Shown here: positions 42,233 through 52,294 of the stretch, one piece after another
Numbering within the stretch: position 1 is the first letter of the stretch
How the letters are laid out: the number at the start of each line of letters is the position of its first letter
IMG/VR virus record: IMGVR_UViG_3300021963_000034
Span: 62,001-126,000 of that record
DNA from: a virus
DNA: 64,000 nt
Strand: one strand, 5' to 3'
Translations under genes and position numbers: made by a program
Notes under the pieces: model-generated
The model's input: only the letters and a program-made list of their open reading frames with translations
The model's database searches: none
What the model was told of the DNA's origin: nothing

Positions 42233-45200
42233 ATGGCAAAGAAGCTTGTTTATAATTATACATTTAATCCAGGTGCTTCTGGTGTTGGTAATATTGTAAT
42301 TGAAGGAAATTATCCTGAGAGAACATTCCTTGTAATTACAAACACTACCGATAATATTATTATTTACAACTTTGCAGCTGCTGGATATGGTGGAACAACT
42401 ACCTACAGTACTGTTACAGACCATACGACATTATATTTTGATTATAATACTTCTGCAATGGATTCTACGGACTCCCTGCAAATTTTCTTAGATGTTCAAG
42501 AAGACAGAATAGATTTCTCAGAAACTTATATAGACCCGGTAAGCAAACTTAGAGTTTCTGAACCACAGAACCTCATTGATACTGACTTTGAATATGGATT
42601 ACAACCCACAAAGTGGGAAACTGTTGAGTTAGTAAATAATATTCCATCTTTTTATGCCAATAGCGCGGACTATACGATTGCAAATATTGTAAAAGTAGAA
42701 ACTGTTGCAGGATCAGAGAACGTAACAGTAACTACTGGAGATGCTCATAATTTAGTTGTTGGTGCTCCAATTGATGTTCAGGGTGTATCATCAAGAACTG
42801 CCGAAGGTAAGTTTTTGATTACTGCTGTCCCTACGACAACCACTTTTGTTTACAAGTCTAAGGGAATACAGGCATCCACTGGTGTAATTAATGGTGCTTA
42901 TACCACTATTACTCCTGGTCAGTTTTATGCTGGGTCGGAAATTAATATTGACGAATCAAAAGGTGTTGCGACTGATGGATTAACAAATTCATCACTTTCA
43001 ATAGAGACTGCATATTCACACGGATTTGATCCTGGAACAAGTGTTTATATCACAAATACTCTTGGTAGAGAAAGATATAATCTAACAGTTGGATTAGGAT
43101 CTACTGCACCTGATGGTAGACCTTATGTGGATTATGATGAAACACTTCCAATTAATTTATCTATAGATCCAAGTTTAACAGAAACAAAGGAGATGACCGG
43201 AACTTATGCATTTAAGTTCTCATCATCTGCGGTTAATACAACTGATAATACCATCACCTGGACAAATCACCAACTTCAAGCAGGTGATGTTCTTCTTTAT
43301 GTTCCACCATCAGGCGATACTCATATTGGAGGTCTACAAAGATTCCAGATTTATTATGTGAAGTCTGCACCAACTGCAAATACAATTACTTTATGCGAAA
43401 CGACAAATGGAGATTATACTAATAATGCTACTATTGACATAACATCACAAGGAACTTCTAATTATGGAAGACATCAATTAATTCTTGGTTATGAAATTAG
43501 TTATGCAACAAAGAATGCTAATAATTATGAGTCATTTTTTTATACAAGAAGATGGTGGAATGGATCTGGTTCTGGAAGAGATTTATACACTTATGAATTA
43601 GATCCAGTAAGTGGTAGATATGGATATCACGGTCTTGGAAAAGCATATCCTTCAAGAATAATCACTGCCCAAAAAAGCGGTGGAACTACTATAAGTAATA
43701 CTATTCACGCTGCTCCAACATATTCAACTCGTGATAATGCAAACTTCACTTTTGGAAAATCTGGAACAACTCCTGATGGATATGATTTCATAGAAGATTT
43801 TCAAAGATTTGAAACTTATTATTATCAAAATAATTATTATAATTATTGGTATTTCTATAATCCGGGATATTTTGTTGCTCCATATGTGAATGGATTTGAT
43901 TATAGCAATTCTGCATCACAAACTTATACTGCGGGTACTACCTTCATTTTCTTATTGAAAAAAGATACCGAATCTGATAGTTTTTACATTTCTAATCACG
44001 GATTAGCAAACAATTCATTAGCAACTTTAACAACTAGTAGTGGAAGTTCTCCATCATATAGAACTGAAACTGGTACATTTTATGGTACAACTCCAACAAC
44101 AGCAACTTTGGCAGGAGTATCGACATCAACTATTAGCGTATTAAATTCAAACAGAATTAGATTTGCTGGAACTTCTAGATTAGATTCTGCAGCAGGTTCT
44201 TATACTTTGACCGGAAGTTTAAATAATCCAACCGCAAATAGTATTTACTTAGGTGTTAATAATTTCACTAATAATCAAACTGTTTTTATATCTGCTGGTT
44301 CTGGCGGTGGATTACCAACCACTACAAGTGGAGTTGCTCAACCAAGTTTAAGCACTATTGATGTGGTTTATAATTCCGTTAAAACTGCACTGAATAGTAT
44401 TAAAACTACAATGGGTGCCGATACTTGGGATATGATTTTAACTGGAAGTAATCATCAAAATCCAATAACGCCAAATTACAATATAGTCAGTAATGGTATT
44501 CAATATTTTAACTATCAAAGAAGTTCTTTATATTTGACTAGGTATTCTCCTTCGACTGGATATAATTCTACTACTTTAAATTTACCAATAAGTGGTTTTG
44601 CAAATGGTCAATCATATGATTTTGCAACTGGTAGTGCAATTGCCGGACGTGGATATAATATGATTGCAACTCCTTTTGTTTCAAATACCACAGTACCATA
44701 TTTGATTGATTTGTTTCAAATTCCTTATGAAGCAGGAGTTCAATTTAGTGAGTTATATTATAATAATTGGTTTATATACAATTATGCATTATCTGGAACC
44801 CAAGATAATAGAAATGATTCTTATACAAATTGGATTTCTTTATCAAATGGTTGGAGATATCATTATGACACCAATTATATTGCACCACAGAGTCTTAATG
44901 GTTTTCATGGTCATATTTGTATGGTTGTCATTATTGATAACTCTAATTGGTCTGGATATTATTCCACGCCAAGTCCCAACATCTACTTCCCAGGAGGTCA
45001 ATATATGGCTCCATATACTTTTGGGTATATGGGACAAAGATATGTTGCCAATGTTATTATTCCAGTAAAAGCGGGAACTACTACAACCAAATATGGTGCT
45101 TCTGGTTCTACATTAACCAATGCACAAATCGCGTCTAACATTGCAACAGAAATTTCAAATGCTCTTGTAAATCCTTCTTTCTCTGGACAAACAAACCAAC

Positions 45201-47857
45201 AAGCAAAAGTTGATGTTGTTAATGGAAATAGAATTAGATTAAAATCTTCTACAAATACCGTATATGATTTTACAGGATTTGGAACTGCACCAATAAGTTT
45301 AGAGACCGATGAAATTATCGGTGCATTAGATGGGTATTATAATGTAACTTCAACGACACCAACCACTGCAAATATTCTCTTGAATAGAGAAGTTCCTAAG
45401 AGAGTTCTTGGTCTTACAAGTTCTAATTTTACTTCTGTTGGTGGTGTTGTTTATATCAATTACTCCGGACATAAACTTAAATTAACACAACAAGTTGTAT
45501 TTAATCAAACTACCTCACAAAATACTATTTCCGGATTAACAAGTGGAACAACATATTATGCTGTTCCTGCAGGACCAAGTTATTTTTCTCTTGCATCAAC
45601 TAAGCAGGATGCGGCAGGTGGAAATGTTATTAGTATTGGAACTACAACGACAGGAACCTTTAATTTTACAGTTCCTTCAGTTTCTGGAATTGCATCTGGA
45701 CCAGGAACAGTTGGTATCACATCTGATCTTAGAACTATTACTGGAACTGGAACTTTATTCAAGAGATTTTTCAAGTCCGGTGATACAATCCAAATAGAAG
45801 ATACTACAACCACACCATCTTCTTATAAAAATCTTATAGTTTCTTCTGTCATTGATGACACTATTATTACAGTGCAAGATACTCCTGGTATTACACTTGC
45901 TTCTACGCCACATTTTATTAGTACTAAAGTTAATGTAAGACCTGATGGAACAAACTTACATCGTCCTTTTGATGGTGGTGTTGAAATTACGGCAGGTACT
46001 TCGCCAAATAGTGTTATTACTAGACAAACTCGTAAGTATTTCCGTTATCAGTCTGGTAAAGGTATTCAGTGTTCTCTTGCAATTAACTTTAACCCATCAA
46101 GAGTTGCAACTTCTGCTGTTGGCGTGGGTACAACTGCAACTATCACAACAAAATATCCTCACGGACTATCCACTAGTAATAGAGTGACTATTAAGGGATC
46201 TACTGATACCGCTTATAATGGAACATTCAATATTATTTCTAGCACTCCTTTTACATTCAAATATAATATGTTATCAACTCCCGCATCATCGGTTGCTGAT
46301 GGTATTATTGAATATAATATTGACAGTTGGGCAAATAGTGTTATTCGTGCTGGATTATTTGACTATCAGAATGGTTTCTTCTTTGAGTTTGATGGATCTA
46401 CTTTATATGCAGTAAGGAGATCTTCTGTTCAACAATTACCAGGAACAGCATCAGTTCAAAAAGGTTCTAATATTGTTTATGGTACGGACACAAACTTTGA
46501 TGGTCAACTTTCGGTTGGAGGATATGTTGTTATTCGTGGTGGGTCTTATAAGATAACCAGACTGGTAAGTAATAGTGAAATGCACATTCAACCAGCATAT
46601 AGAGGTTTGAGTGCAAGCGATATCATTATCACCAAAACTATTGATACAAGAGTTCCACAAACACAGTGGAATATTGATAAGGCAGATGGAACCGGACCAT
46701 CAGGATTTGTTCTGGACAAAACTAAAATTCAGATGGCATATCTTGACTATTCTTGGTACGGTGCTGGTAAGATCCGTTTTGGATTTAAGGATACTTATGG
46801 TCATGTTAAGTATATGCACGAGTTTAGACACAATAACCGTCTAGAAGAAGCATATATGAGATCTGGTAATATTCCTGGTCGTTATGAGATTGAAAACATT
46901 GGAACACCAACTTATATTCCATCACTATTCCACTGGGGAACCTCTGTTATTATGGATGGTAGATTTGACGATGATAAAGCATATCTCTTTACTGCATCTT
47001 CAAATTCTTTGATCTTCACGAACGGTGCATCAGTTACTGCAACCACAAATGCAAGTTCTGCTTTAACCAGTCAATACAACTTTCAATTTAGAAATTATGA
47101 TTGGTATGTGAGACTTGCTTTCCCTATTGCTGATGCTGCTAAGTTTAGTACGGGAACTAAACTTTATGCAACAGGATCTTTAAATGGTCAAGAAGTTGCA
47201 TATACCCAATATTCTGGATCCACTTTTTATGTGTTTATCTTTATCCAAAGATCTTCCTCTGCACCAGCGGTTTATCCAACTGTAAATACTTCAACTGTTG
47301 TTAATATTGGTGCTCCTTCAACTGGCGGAACAGTGGTTGATCTTACAAAGGATATTCCTCTAATTAGTATTCGTCTTGCACCTTCTGTTGATAATAACCT
47401 TACTGGTGCTGTTGGACAAAGGGAGATTATTAACCGAATGCAGTTGCAGTTGAAGTCACTGGGTATGACACTTTCTCACGATTGTGAAGTTGATCTTATT
47501 CTGAATGGATCTATTAGTAACTTAGATTTTACTTCGGTAAACAATCCTTCGCTTTCTCAACTTATTAAACACAGTACAGGTGATAAAGTTATTGGTGGAA
47601 CCACTATTTTCTCTCTGAGAGCTTCTGGTGGTTCTGCGGGTATTAGCACTTCATCAAAGAGATTATCTAATACTACGGACTTTGATCTTTCCCAGATTAC
47701 TGACTTGGGCAATTGTATACTTGGTGGTGATGGTGTATATCCAAATGGACCCGACCTTCTTACTATTGCAATTAAACCAGTTGATACCTCGGAAATTAAC
47801 GCAACTTCACCGCTTACAGTTTCTTCTAGAATTACCTGGACAGAATCTCAGGCATAA
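42233..47857 (+). CDS. giant virion structural / fibre protein (1874 residues)
   Basis: MAKKLVYNYTFNPGASGVGN at the start, then SKLRVSEPQNLIDTDFEYGL and LQPTKWETVELVNNIPSF, phrases typical of a large conserved cyanomyovirus structural protein. The remainder is beta-rich with Y-, N- and S-rich stretches (for example YYYQNNYYNYWYFYN at about 530-545). No catalytic motif is seen. It is probably a baseplate wedge or fibre protein. Late expression is indicated by the perfect upstream box. Confidence 0.82.
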   Translation: MAKKLVYNYTFNPGASGVGNIVIEGNYPERTFLVITNTTDNIIIYNFAAAGYGGTTTYSTVTDHTTLYFDYNTSAMDSTDSLQIFLDVQEDRIDFSETYIDPVSKLRVSEPQNLIDTDFEYGLQPTKWETVELVNNIPSFYANSADYTIANIVKVETVAGSENVTVTTGDAHNLVVGAPIDVQGVSSRTAEGKFLITAVPTTTTFVYKSKGIQASTGVINGAYTTITPGQFYAGSEINIDESKGVATDGLTNSSLSIETAYSHGFDPGTSVYITNTLGRERYNLTVGLGSTAPDGRPYVDYDETLPINLSIDPSLTETKEMTGTYAFKFSSSAVNTTDNTITWTNHQLQAGDVLLYVPPSGDTHIGGLQRFQIYYVKSAPTANTITLCETTNGDYTNNATIDITSQGTSNYGRHQLILGYEISYATKNANNYESFFYTRRWWNGSGSGRDLYTYELDPVSGRYGYHGLGKAYPSRIITAQKSGGTTISNTIHAAPTYSTRDNANFTFGKSGTTPDGYDFIEDFQRFETYYYQNNYYNYWYFYNPGYFVAPYVNGFDYSNSASQTYTAGTTFIFLLKKDTESDSFYISNHGLANNSLATLTTSSGSSPSYRTETGTFYGTTPTTATLAGVSTSTISVLNSNRIRFAGTSRLDSAAGSYTLTGSLNNPTANSIYLGVNNFTNNQTVFISAGSGGGLPTTTSGVAQPSLSTIDVVYNSVKTALNSIKTTMGADTWDMILTGSNHQNPITPNYNIVSNGIQYFNYQRSSLYLTRYSPSTGYNSTTLNLPISGFANGQSYDFATGSAIAGRGYNMIATPFVSNTTVPYLIDLFQIPYEAGVQFSELYYNNWFIYNYALSGTQDNRNDSYTNWISLSNGWRYHYDTNYIAPQSLNGFHGHICMVVIIDNSNWSGYYSTPSPNIYFPGGQYMAPYTFGYMGQRYVANVIIPVKAGTTTTKYGASGSTLTNAQIASNIATEISNALVNPSFSGQTNQQAKVDVVNGNRIRLKSSTNTVYDFTGFGTAPISLETDEIIGALDGYYNVTSTTPTTANILLNREVPKRVLGLTSSNFTSVGGVVYINYSGHKLKLTQQVVFNQTTSQNTISGLTSGTTYYAVPAGPSYFSLASTKQDAAGGNVISIGTTTTGTFNFTVPSVSGIASGPGTVGITSDLRTITGTGTLFKRFFKSGDTIQIEDTTTTPSSYKNLIVSSVIDDTIITVQDTPGITLASTPHFISTKVNVRPDGTNLHRPFDGGVEITAGTSPNSVITRQTRKYFRYQSGKGIQCSLAINFNPSRVATSAVGVGTTATITTKYPHGLSTSNRVTIKGSTDTAYNGTFNIISSTPFTFKYNMLSTPASSVADGIIEYNIDSWANSVIRAGLFDYQNGFFFEFDGSTLYAVRRSSVQQLPGTASVQKGSNIVYGTDTNFDGQLSVGGYVVIRGGSYKITRLVSNSEMHIQPAYRGLSASDIIITKTIDTRVPQTQWNIDKADGTGPSGFVLDKTKIQMAYLDYSWYGAGKIRFGFKDTYGHVKYMHEFRHNNRLEEAYMRSGNIPGRYEIENIGTPTYIPSLFHWGTSVIMDGRFDDDKAYLFTASSNSLIFTNGASVTATTNASSALTSQYNFQFRNYDWYVRLAFPIADAAKFSTGTKLYATGSLNGQEVAYTQYSGSTFYVFIFIQRSSSAPAVYPTVNTSTVVNIGAPSTGGTVVDLTKDIPLISIRLAPSVDNNLTGAVGQREIINRMQLQLKSLGMTLSHDCEVDLILNGSISNLDFTSVNNPSLSQLIKHSTGDKVIGGTTIFSLRASGGSAGISTSSKRLSNTTDFDLSQITDLGNCILGGDGVYPNGPDLLTIAIKPVDTSEINATSPLTVSSRITWTESQA

Positions 47858-47867
47858 TAAAGGCAAA

Positions 47868-47874
47868 ATAAATA
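47868..47874 (+). promoter_or_regulatory. late promoter box ATAAATA
   Basis: 31 bases before the ATG at 47906, sharing extended downstream bases with the box at 42200. It indicates that the two modification genes that follow are late genes. Confidence 0.8.
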
Positions 47875-47905
47875 CTAAAAAGATTAGTGTGATTTGATTA
47901 ATTAA

Positions 47906-48880
47906 ATGAACTTTGTAAAACTTGCCCTTGAAAATGGTGGGAAAGTAAAACCATTACTTATAAACCCACAAGATTTATCGGGACCATCTCTCACAAACCC
48001 ATCAGTCCTTGTAGTAAACGGCAAGATAATAGTAAATATCAGAAATGTCAACTATACGCTTTATCATGCAGAATTGAATAGATTTGAACATCTTTGGGGT
48101 CCATTGTCATATATTCATCCAGAGAATGATATGCACTTAAGGACCACAAATTATATTGCGGAACTTGATGAAAATTTAGAGGTAGTTTATTCTACTAAAA
48201 TAGATACCTCCAAATTTGATACATATAAACCACAATGGGAATTTGTTGGTTTAGAAGACTGCAGATTAATTAACTGGGATGATCGTATTTACATTTGCGG
48301 AGTAAGGAGAGATTTAGATACAAAAGGAACTGGAAGGATGGAACTTTCGGAACTTGAATTTACAGATTCAGAAGTCAAAGAAGTATCTAGATACCGTATT
48401 CCAGGACCACCACCAGATAATGAATACTGTATGAAAAATTGCACTCCTATCGAGGGCAAACCATTCCATCTAATGAAATGGACAAATCCAACATGTTTAA
48501 TGAAGTTTGATCCTAATGGTGGAGAAACTAAAGTTTTTGAGACTAATTCAAAAACTGAAGGAATGAATGATATGAGGGGCGGATCTCAAGTTATTAAATG
48601 GAAAAATGGATATCTAACATTAATTCACGAGACTGAATTATATAATAGTGAGCAAGGAAGAAAAAACGCAACATATCGTCACCGATTTGTTTACTGGGAT
48701 AAAGACTTTAAAAATCAAAAGTTTTCAAAGTTATTTTCATTTTTGAATATGAAAATAGAATTCTGTTGTGGTCTTGCAGCATATCAAGATGATTTTTTAA
48801 TTACCTTTGGAGCACAAGATAACGCCGCATATATTTTAAAAGTTTCTCAATCTTTGGTGGAGGATTTTATCAATGAATGA
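47906..48880 (+). CDS. GH130-like five-bladed propeller, putative glycoside-active protein
   Basis: 324 residues. GLEDCRLINWDDRIYICG (about 115-132) is close to the EDPR motif of GH130 mannoside phosphorylases. Later blades show MRGGSQVIKWKNGYLTLIHE and CCGLAAYQDDFLITFGAQD, the pattern of propeller glycosidases. It might cleave, transfer or bind mannose-type glycans. Key catalytic residues cannot be verified by eye. It overlaps the next gene by eight bases, so it may act with it. Confidence 0.55.
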   Translation: MNFVKLALENGGKVKPLLINPQDLSGPSLTNPSVLVVNGKIIVNIRNVNYTLYHAELNRFEHLWGPLSYIHPENDMHLRTTNYIAELDENLEVVYSTKIDTSKFDTYKPQWEFVGLEDCRLINWDDRIYICGVRRDLDTKGTGRMELSELEFTDSEVKEVSRYRIPGPPPDNEYCMKNCTPIEGKPFHLMKWTNPTCLMKFDPNGGETKVFETNSKTEGMNDMRGGSQVIKWKNGYLTLIHETELYNSEQGRKNATYRHRFVYWDKDFKNQKFSKLFSFLNMKIEFCCGLAAYQDDFLITFGAQDNAAYILKVSQSLVEDFINE

Positions 48881-50714
48881 ACTACTTGAATTTAGTTTAG
48901 ATACCGAGAACGCAGAAAAAAATTATATTCTTGCTAAGTGGTATGAAAACGAAGGTCATACTGCTCCTGCTCATACTTATTATTTGAGGGCAGCAGAAAG
49001 AGCAGAAAATGATAATCTTGCATATCAAGCACTCATAAGAGCATCATTCTGTTATAAATCACAGGGTTCAAGAGATGGTACAGAAAAAGTTCTTCTTGAG
49101 AACGCACTCAATCTTCTTCCACAAAGACCAGAAGCATATTATTTTCTTTCTTTGTTATATGAAAGAAAACAAGAATGGCAAAATTCTTACACATATGCAA
49201 ATCTAGGTCTTCAACAAACTATAGACGATGTACTAGATCTTCCAGAGTTCAAAGGAAAATATCTACTCATCTTCCAGAAAGCAGTTTCTGCTTGGTGGTG
49301 GGGAAGAGGAATGGAATCCAGAAAACTTTTTCATTCTTTAGTTGACGATTATTGGAATGAAATGGATGAAACTCACAAAAGATCAGTAGAAGATAATATA
49401 ACTCGTCTTGGTTCAGGTCCAGAATCTCAAGCATTTCATACTTACACAAAAGAAGATTACTCAAAACTAAGATTTAAGTTTGATAACTCATCCATCATTG
49501 AGAGAAACTATTCTCAAGTTTATCAAGATATGTTTATTCTTTCAATGCTCAATGGAAAAAAGAATGGAACATTCCTTGAGATTGGTGGTGCCGATCCATT
49601 TAAGGGTAATAATACTGCTCTACTTGAAAAGACTTTTGGTTGGACTGGTGTTTCTATTGAGTATGATGAAAAATTTATAAACAACTATAGAAATAATAGA
49701 ACTGCAAAACTACTTCATGATAATGCACTGACAATTAATTATGAAAAACTACTAGAAGAAAACTTTGAAGGAAATATTATTGATTATCTGCAGTTAGATA
49801 TCGAACCAGCAAAAAATACTTATGAGTGTATGTTGAGAGTTCCTTTTGACAAATACAAATTTGCAGTGATTACTTATGAACATGATTATTATGTAGATGT
49901 CACAAGATCTTTTCGAGAAAAATCAAGAGAATTTCTAACAAGTAAAGGTTATATTTTAGTGGCGAATGATTTGTCACCAGATGGAAAGTCTAATTTTGAA
50001 GATTGGTGGGTACATCCAGATCTAGTTGATGAAAATATTATCAATAAGATGAAATCAATTATTGAAGGGACTCATCATGCAAAAGAATATATTTTAAGTT
50101 CATCGGGAGAAGAACCAGATTTTTTTAAATTAAGTGTAAACTCCAAACCAACTTCTTGGATTGTAGATAATTTTTACGAAAATCCCAATCAAGTTAGAGA
50201 GTTTGCACTTAACCAAGATTATGTTGAAGGTGGATTTGGTAGAGGATTTATTGGTAGGCGCACAGAACAGCAATTTTTATTTCCAGGTCTCAAAGAAAGA
50301 TTTGAAGAGATTATGGGAAGAAAAATTATTAAGTGGGAAGACTATGGAATGAATGGTCGTTTTCAAATTGCTTGGTCTGGCGAACCATTAGTATATCACT
50401 GCGATAGTCAAAAATGGGGAGGGATGATATATCTTACTCCAGATGCTCCGTATGAATGTGGGACTACACTATATGCCCACAAGCAAACAAGAGCAAGAAC
50501 TTATTTTGATGAAGGATGGGATGCTTCTTGGAAAGATGTTCCTGGAGATTGTCACTTAGATGGAACACCATTTGAACCAGTTGATGTTCTTGGAAATGTT
50601 TATAACCGTTTAGTTATTTTTGACGCAAGCGCAATTCATTCAGCATCGAAATATTTTGGAACTGTCAAAGAAAATGCAAGATTTTGGCAAATGTTCTTTT
50701 TTGACACTGAGTAG
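48873..50714 (+). CDS. three-domain protein: TPR, FkbM-like methyltransferase, DUF6445/2OG-oxygenase-like
   Basis: 613 residues. About 1-200: TPR-like helices. About 210-395: FkbM-type SAM methyltransferase (YSQVYQDMFILSML, GTFLEIGGADPFKGNNTALL, IDYLQLDIE). About 425-610: a DUF6445-like domain resembling 2OG oxygenases (LVYHCDSQKWGGMIYLTPDA with H-x-D near 507-509, and a distal histidine in FDASAIHSASKYFG). Two modifying activities on one chain suggest sequential methylation and hydroxylation of a sugar or protein. It is followed by a 13-bp terminator hairpin, so it closes the late block. Confidence 0.72.
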   Translation: MNELLEFSLDTENAEKNYILAKWYENEGHTAPAHTYYLRAAERAENDNLAYQALIRASFCYKSQGSRDGTEKVLLENALNLLPQRPEAYYFLSLLYERKQEWQNSYTYANLGLQQTIDDVLDLPEFKGKYLLIFQKAVSAWWWGRGMESRKLFHSLVDDYWNEMDETHKRSVEDNITRLGSGPESQAFHTYTKEDYSKLRFKFDNSSIIERNYSQVYQDMFILSMLNGKKNGTFLEIGGADPFKGNNTALLEKTFGWTGVSIEYDEKFINNYRNNRTAKLLHDNALTINYEKLLEENFEGNIIDYLQLDIEPAKNTYECMLRVPFDKYKFAVITYEHDYYVDVTRSFREKSREFLTSKGYILVANDLSPDGKSNFEDWWVHPDLVDENIINKMKSIIEGTHHAKEYILSSSGEEPDFFKLSVNSKPTSWIVDNFYENPNQVREFALNQDYVEGGFGRGFIGRRTEQQFLFPGLKERFEEIMGRKIIKWEDYGMNGRFQIAWSGEPLVYHCDSQKWGGMIYLTPDAPYECGTTLYAHKQTRARTYFDEGWDASWKDVPGDCHLDGTPFEPVDVLGNVYNRLVIFDASAIHSASKYFGTVKENARFWQMFFFDTE

Positions 50715-50733
50715 ACACTTCAGAAACTGTCCT

Positions 50734-50769
50734 AAGACCCTCCAGAATCGCTCTGGAGGGTCTTATAGT
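50734..50769 (+). terminator. 13-bp terminator hairpin with an overlapping -10-like box
   Basis: AAGACCCTCCAGA (50734-50746), loop ATCGC, TCTGGAGGGTCTT (50752-50764). It ends the late block. TATAGT (50764-50769) overlaps its last base, and the following TATAGTATGCACATAC resembles the promoter region at 54169. No good -35 is seen. Confidence 0.8.
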
Positions 50770-50871
50770 ATGCACATACCGCTCAAGACTAATGAGGTAT
50801 TCCAATTTAGACCGACTTATTTTTGTTGGTTCTTTTTTATGGTTTATTCACTGGATTACAAAAGTATCTGA
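50770..50871 (+). CDS. possible tiny hydrophobic peptide
   Basis: A 33-residue frame starting in the hairpin's tail, with an aromatic hydrophobic core (TYFCWFFFMVYSL). It could be a membrane peptide, but there is no ribosome-binding site and it may simply be leader sequence for the peptidase gene. Confidence 0.2.
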   Translation: MHIPLKTNEVFQFRPTYFCWFFFMVYSLDYKSI

Positions 50872-50895
50872 GGTAACACTAAACGCACTATTCTG

Positions 50896-51351
50896 ATGTT
50901 TACATTATACACCAGTGGTTACAACTATAGCAAGCGTCGTTGTACTGATGCTACAAATTGGTTCATTCAAAAGTATCTTCCACGACACAAAATTGAAATC
51001 ACTGTAAATCATCGTGGTCTCGCAAGAGAAGGAGTTTATGGTTGGTGTAGTGTGGTTGATTGTAACTATCGCCCTCGTGAGTTTGAGATTGAACTACATA
51101 ATCAAATGAACTCCGATCTTTATCTCCAGACCCTCTTCCACGAACTCTATCACGTTTATCAACACGTTATGGGTAATCTGAAGGATAAGCACGGCAAACG
51201 TCTCTGGAAGGGCATAGACCATACGGAGACGGACTATTCTGAACAACCTTGGGAAGTAGAAGCACATCAAGTTGAAGAACAACTCTACAATGAATACCTA
51301 GGACTGAATGACTTTGTATATTCTTTCCCTAACCGCTTGACACAACCCTGA
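50896..51351 (+). CDS. zinc metallopeptidase, SprT/gluzincin-like
   Basis: 151 residues with HELYH (82-86) as the HExxH zinc site and a downstream PWEVEAH (118-124) offering the third ligand. The N-terminal half is a mixed alpha-beta domain (RHKIEITVNHRG). Similar small metallopeptidases occur in the early regions of cyanophages. They may process host or phage proteins; the target is unknown. Its last codons contain the strong promoter for the next genes. Confidence 0.78.
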   Translation: MFTLYTSGYNYSKRRCTDATNWFIQKYLPRHKIEITVNHRGLAREGVYGWCSVVDCNYRPREFEIELHNQMNSDLYLQTLFHELYHVYQHVMGNLKDKHGKRLWKGIDHTETDYSEQPWEVEAHQVEEQLYNEYLGLNDFVYSFPNRLTQP

Positions 51352-51365
51352 AAACTCTGTACAAT
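51337..51365 (+). promoter_or_regulatory. strong sigma70-type promoter
   Basis: TTGACA (51337-51342), 17-base spacer, TACAAT (51360-51365). It begins inside the metallopeptidase gene. The -10 is 24 bases from the ATG at 51390, and the leader has TGGAGG as ribosome-binding site. Confidence 0.85.
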
Positions 51366-51389
51366 GACCTTTGTGGAGGTTGAAAACCT

Positions 51390-51608
51390 ATGAACTCTAT
51401 GAAAACATCGAAAACTAAAAAACAATTTGTGAATGTGACTCCATTGAGTTCTAAAGCAAAGAATCGTTTTATAAATCAAATGGATTCTCTACATGCTATG
51501 GAAGTAGAGCAGGAAACTGATACTCAACTTTTTGTTGTTTCTATCAATCGTCGCTACTGCTTTTGGATTCCAAAAGTTGGTAATGAACATTGGGATATTG
51601 TAAAATGA
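51390..51608 (+). CDS. small basic hypothetical protein
   Basis: 72 residues with a lysine-rich N-terminus (MNSMKTSKTKKQFVNV) and beta-like C-terminus (LFVVSINRRYCFWIPK). No family is recognised. The TGGAGG sequence upstream and the promoter fix the start. It overlaps the RlpA-like gene (AATGA), opening an envelope-related operon. Confidence 0.7.
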   Translation: MNSMKTSKTKKQFVNVTPLSSKAKNRFINQMDSLHAMEVEQETDTQLFVVSINRRYCFWIPKVGNEHWDIVK

Positions 51609-51916
51609 TTGGATTGATTGCTGGTCTTACATGTGGAATCAGCACTTTTTATGGTGTTGGTGATGGTTTTCATGGTCAACGTACTGCTAATGGAGAACGT
51701 TTTGATGCTTATCGTTGGACTGCTGCTCACCCTTACCTTCCCATGGGAAGTAAAATTAGAGTCACAAACCAAGATAACGGAAAACAAGTCATTGTTCGTG
51801 TAAATGATCGTGGACCTTATTCTCATGCTGACTTAGATCTATCTTATGCTGCTTTTGCTCATATTGAATCTGTAAAAAAAGGAAACGCTGTCGTTTGTTG
51901 GAGGGTTGTTGGATGA
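51605..51916 (+). CDS. RlpA-like double-psi beta-barrel protein
   Basis: 103 residues. STFYGVGDGFHGQRTANGE (13-31) and VRVNDRGPYSHADLDLS (64-80) are the two halves of the RlpA/expansin-like barrel, including the aspartate used for peptidoglycan cleavage or binding. A short hydrophobic N-terminus (MIGLIAGLTCGIS) may target the membrane or be part of the fold; the lipobox is not canonical. It probably acts on peptidoglycan. ATG 51605 overlaps the previous stop, and the gene overlaps the next by four bases. Confidence 0.82.
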   Translation: MIGLIAGLTCGISTFYGVGDGFHGQRTANGERFDAYRWTAAHPYLPMGSKIRVTNQDNGKQVIVRVNDRGPYSHADLDLSYAAFAHIESVKKGNAVVCWRVVG

Positions 51917-52287
51917 AAAAACTGATTATTCTTGCTACACTTATTTTCTCTTCTCCCGTATTTGCGCAGGAAACATATCGTCCATTTCGATATGAAACTC
52001 CATGTATGATTGAACAAGGTATTCAAACCTACCCCGATGTATGTGTTGTGATTGAAACCCGTGAAAAGGGTGGAGCACTTCGAACTCGCAACATTTATTC
52101 TAATAAACATAGTCTGACTATCAAAGGACGATTTGATAAAGAAAAAGGATACCTGACATGGGATTCTTATAATAAATTTGAATACAAGTGGGACTATAAA
52201 GTTGGTGGTTCTGGTGGTGTTGATGGTCTTGGTGCATGGACTTATGTAATGCCTGGATTCCTTGTTCAAAATGTAAGTTGGGATTAA
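51913..52287 (+). CDS. secreted/periplasmic protein with signal peptide
   Basis: 124 residues. MKKLIILATLIFSSPVFAQE is a textbook Sec signal, with cleavage expected after VFA. The mature part is polar and beta-rich (FDKEKGYLTWDSYNKFEYKW) and contains a glycine run (VGGSGGVDGLG). No family is recognised. Its pairing with the RlpA-like protein suggests an envelope role, for example in superinfection exclusion (inference). Confidence 0.75.
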   Translation: MKKLIILATLIFSSPVFAQETYRPFRYETPCMIEQGIQTYPDVCVVIETREKGGALRTRNIYSNKHSLTIKGRFDKEKGYLTWDSYNKFEYKWDYKVGGSGGVDGLGAWTYVMPGFLVQNVSWD

Positions 52288-52294
52288 TTTTTAT

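Noticed and set aside
50620-50871. An 83-residue ORF crossing the 50.7 kb terminator
   Set aside because: Its first part is the oxygenase domain in the wrong frame and its centre is the terminator hairpin; only the last 33 codons (50770-50871) are kept, at low confidence.
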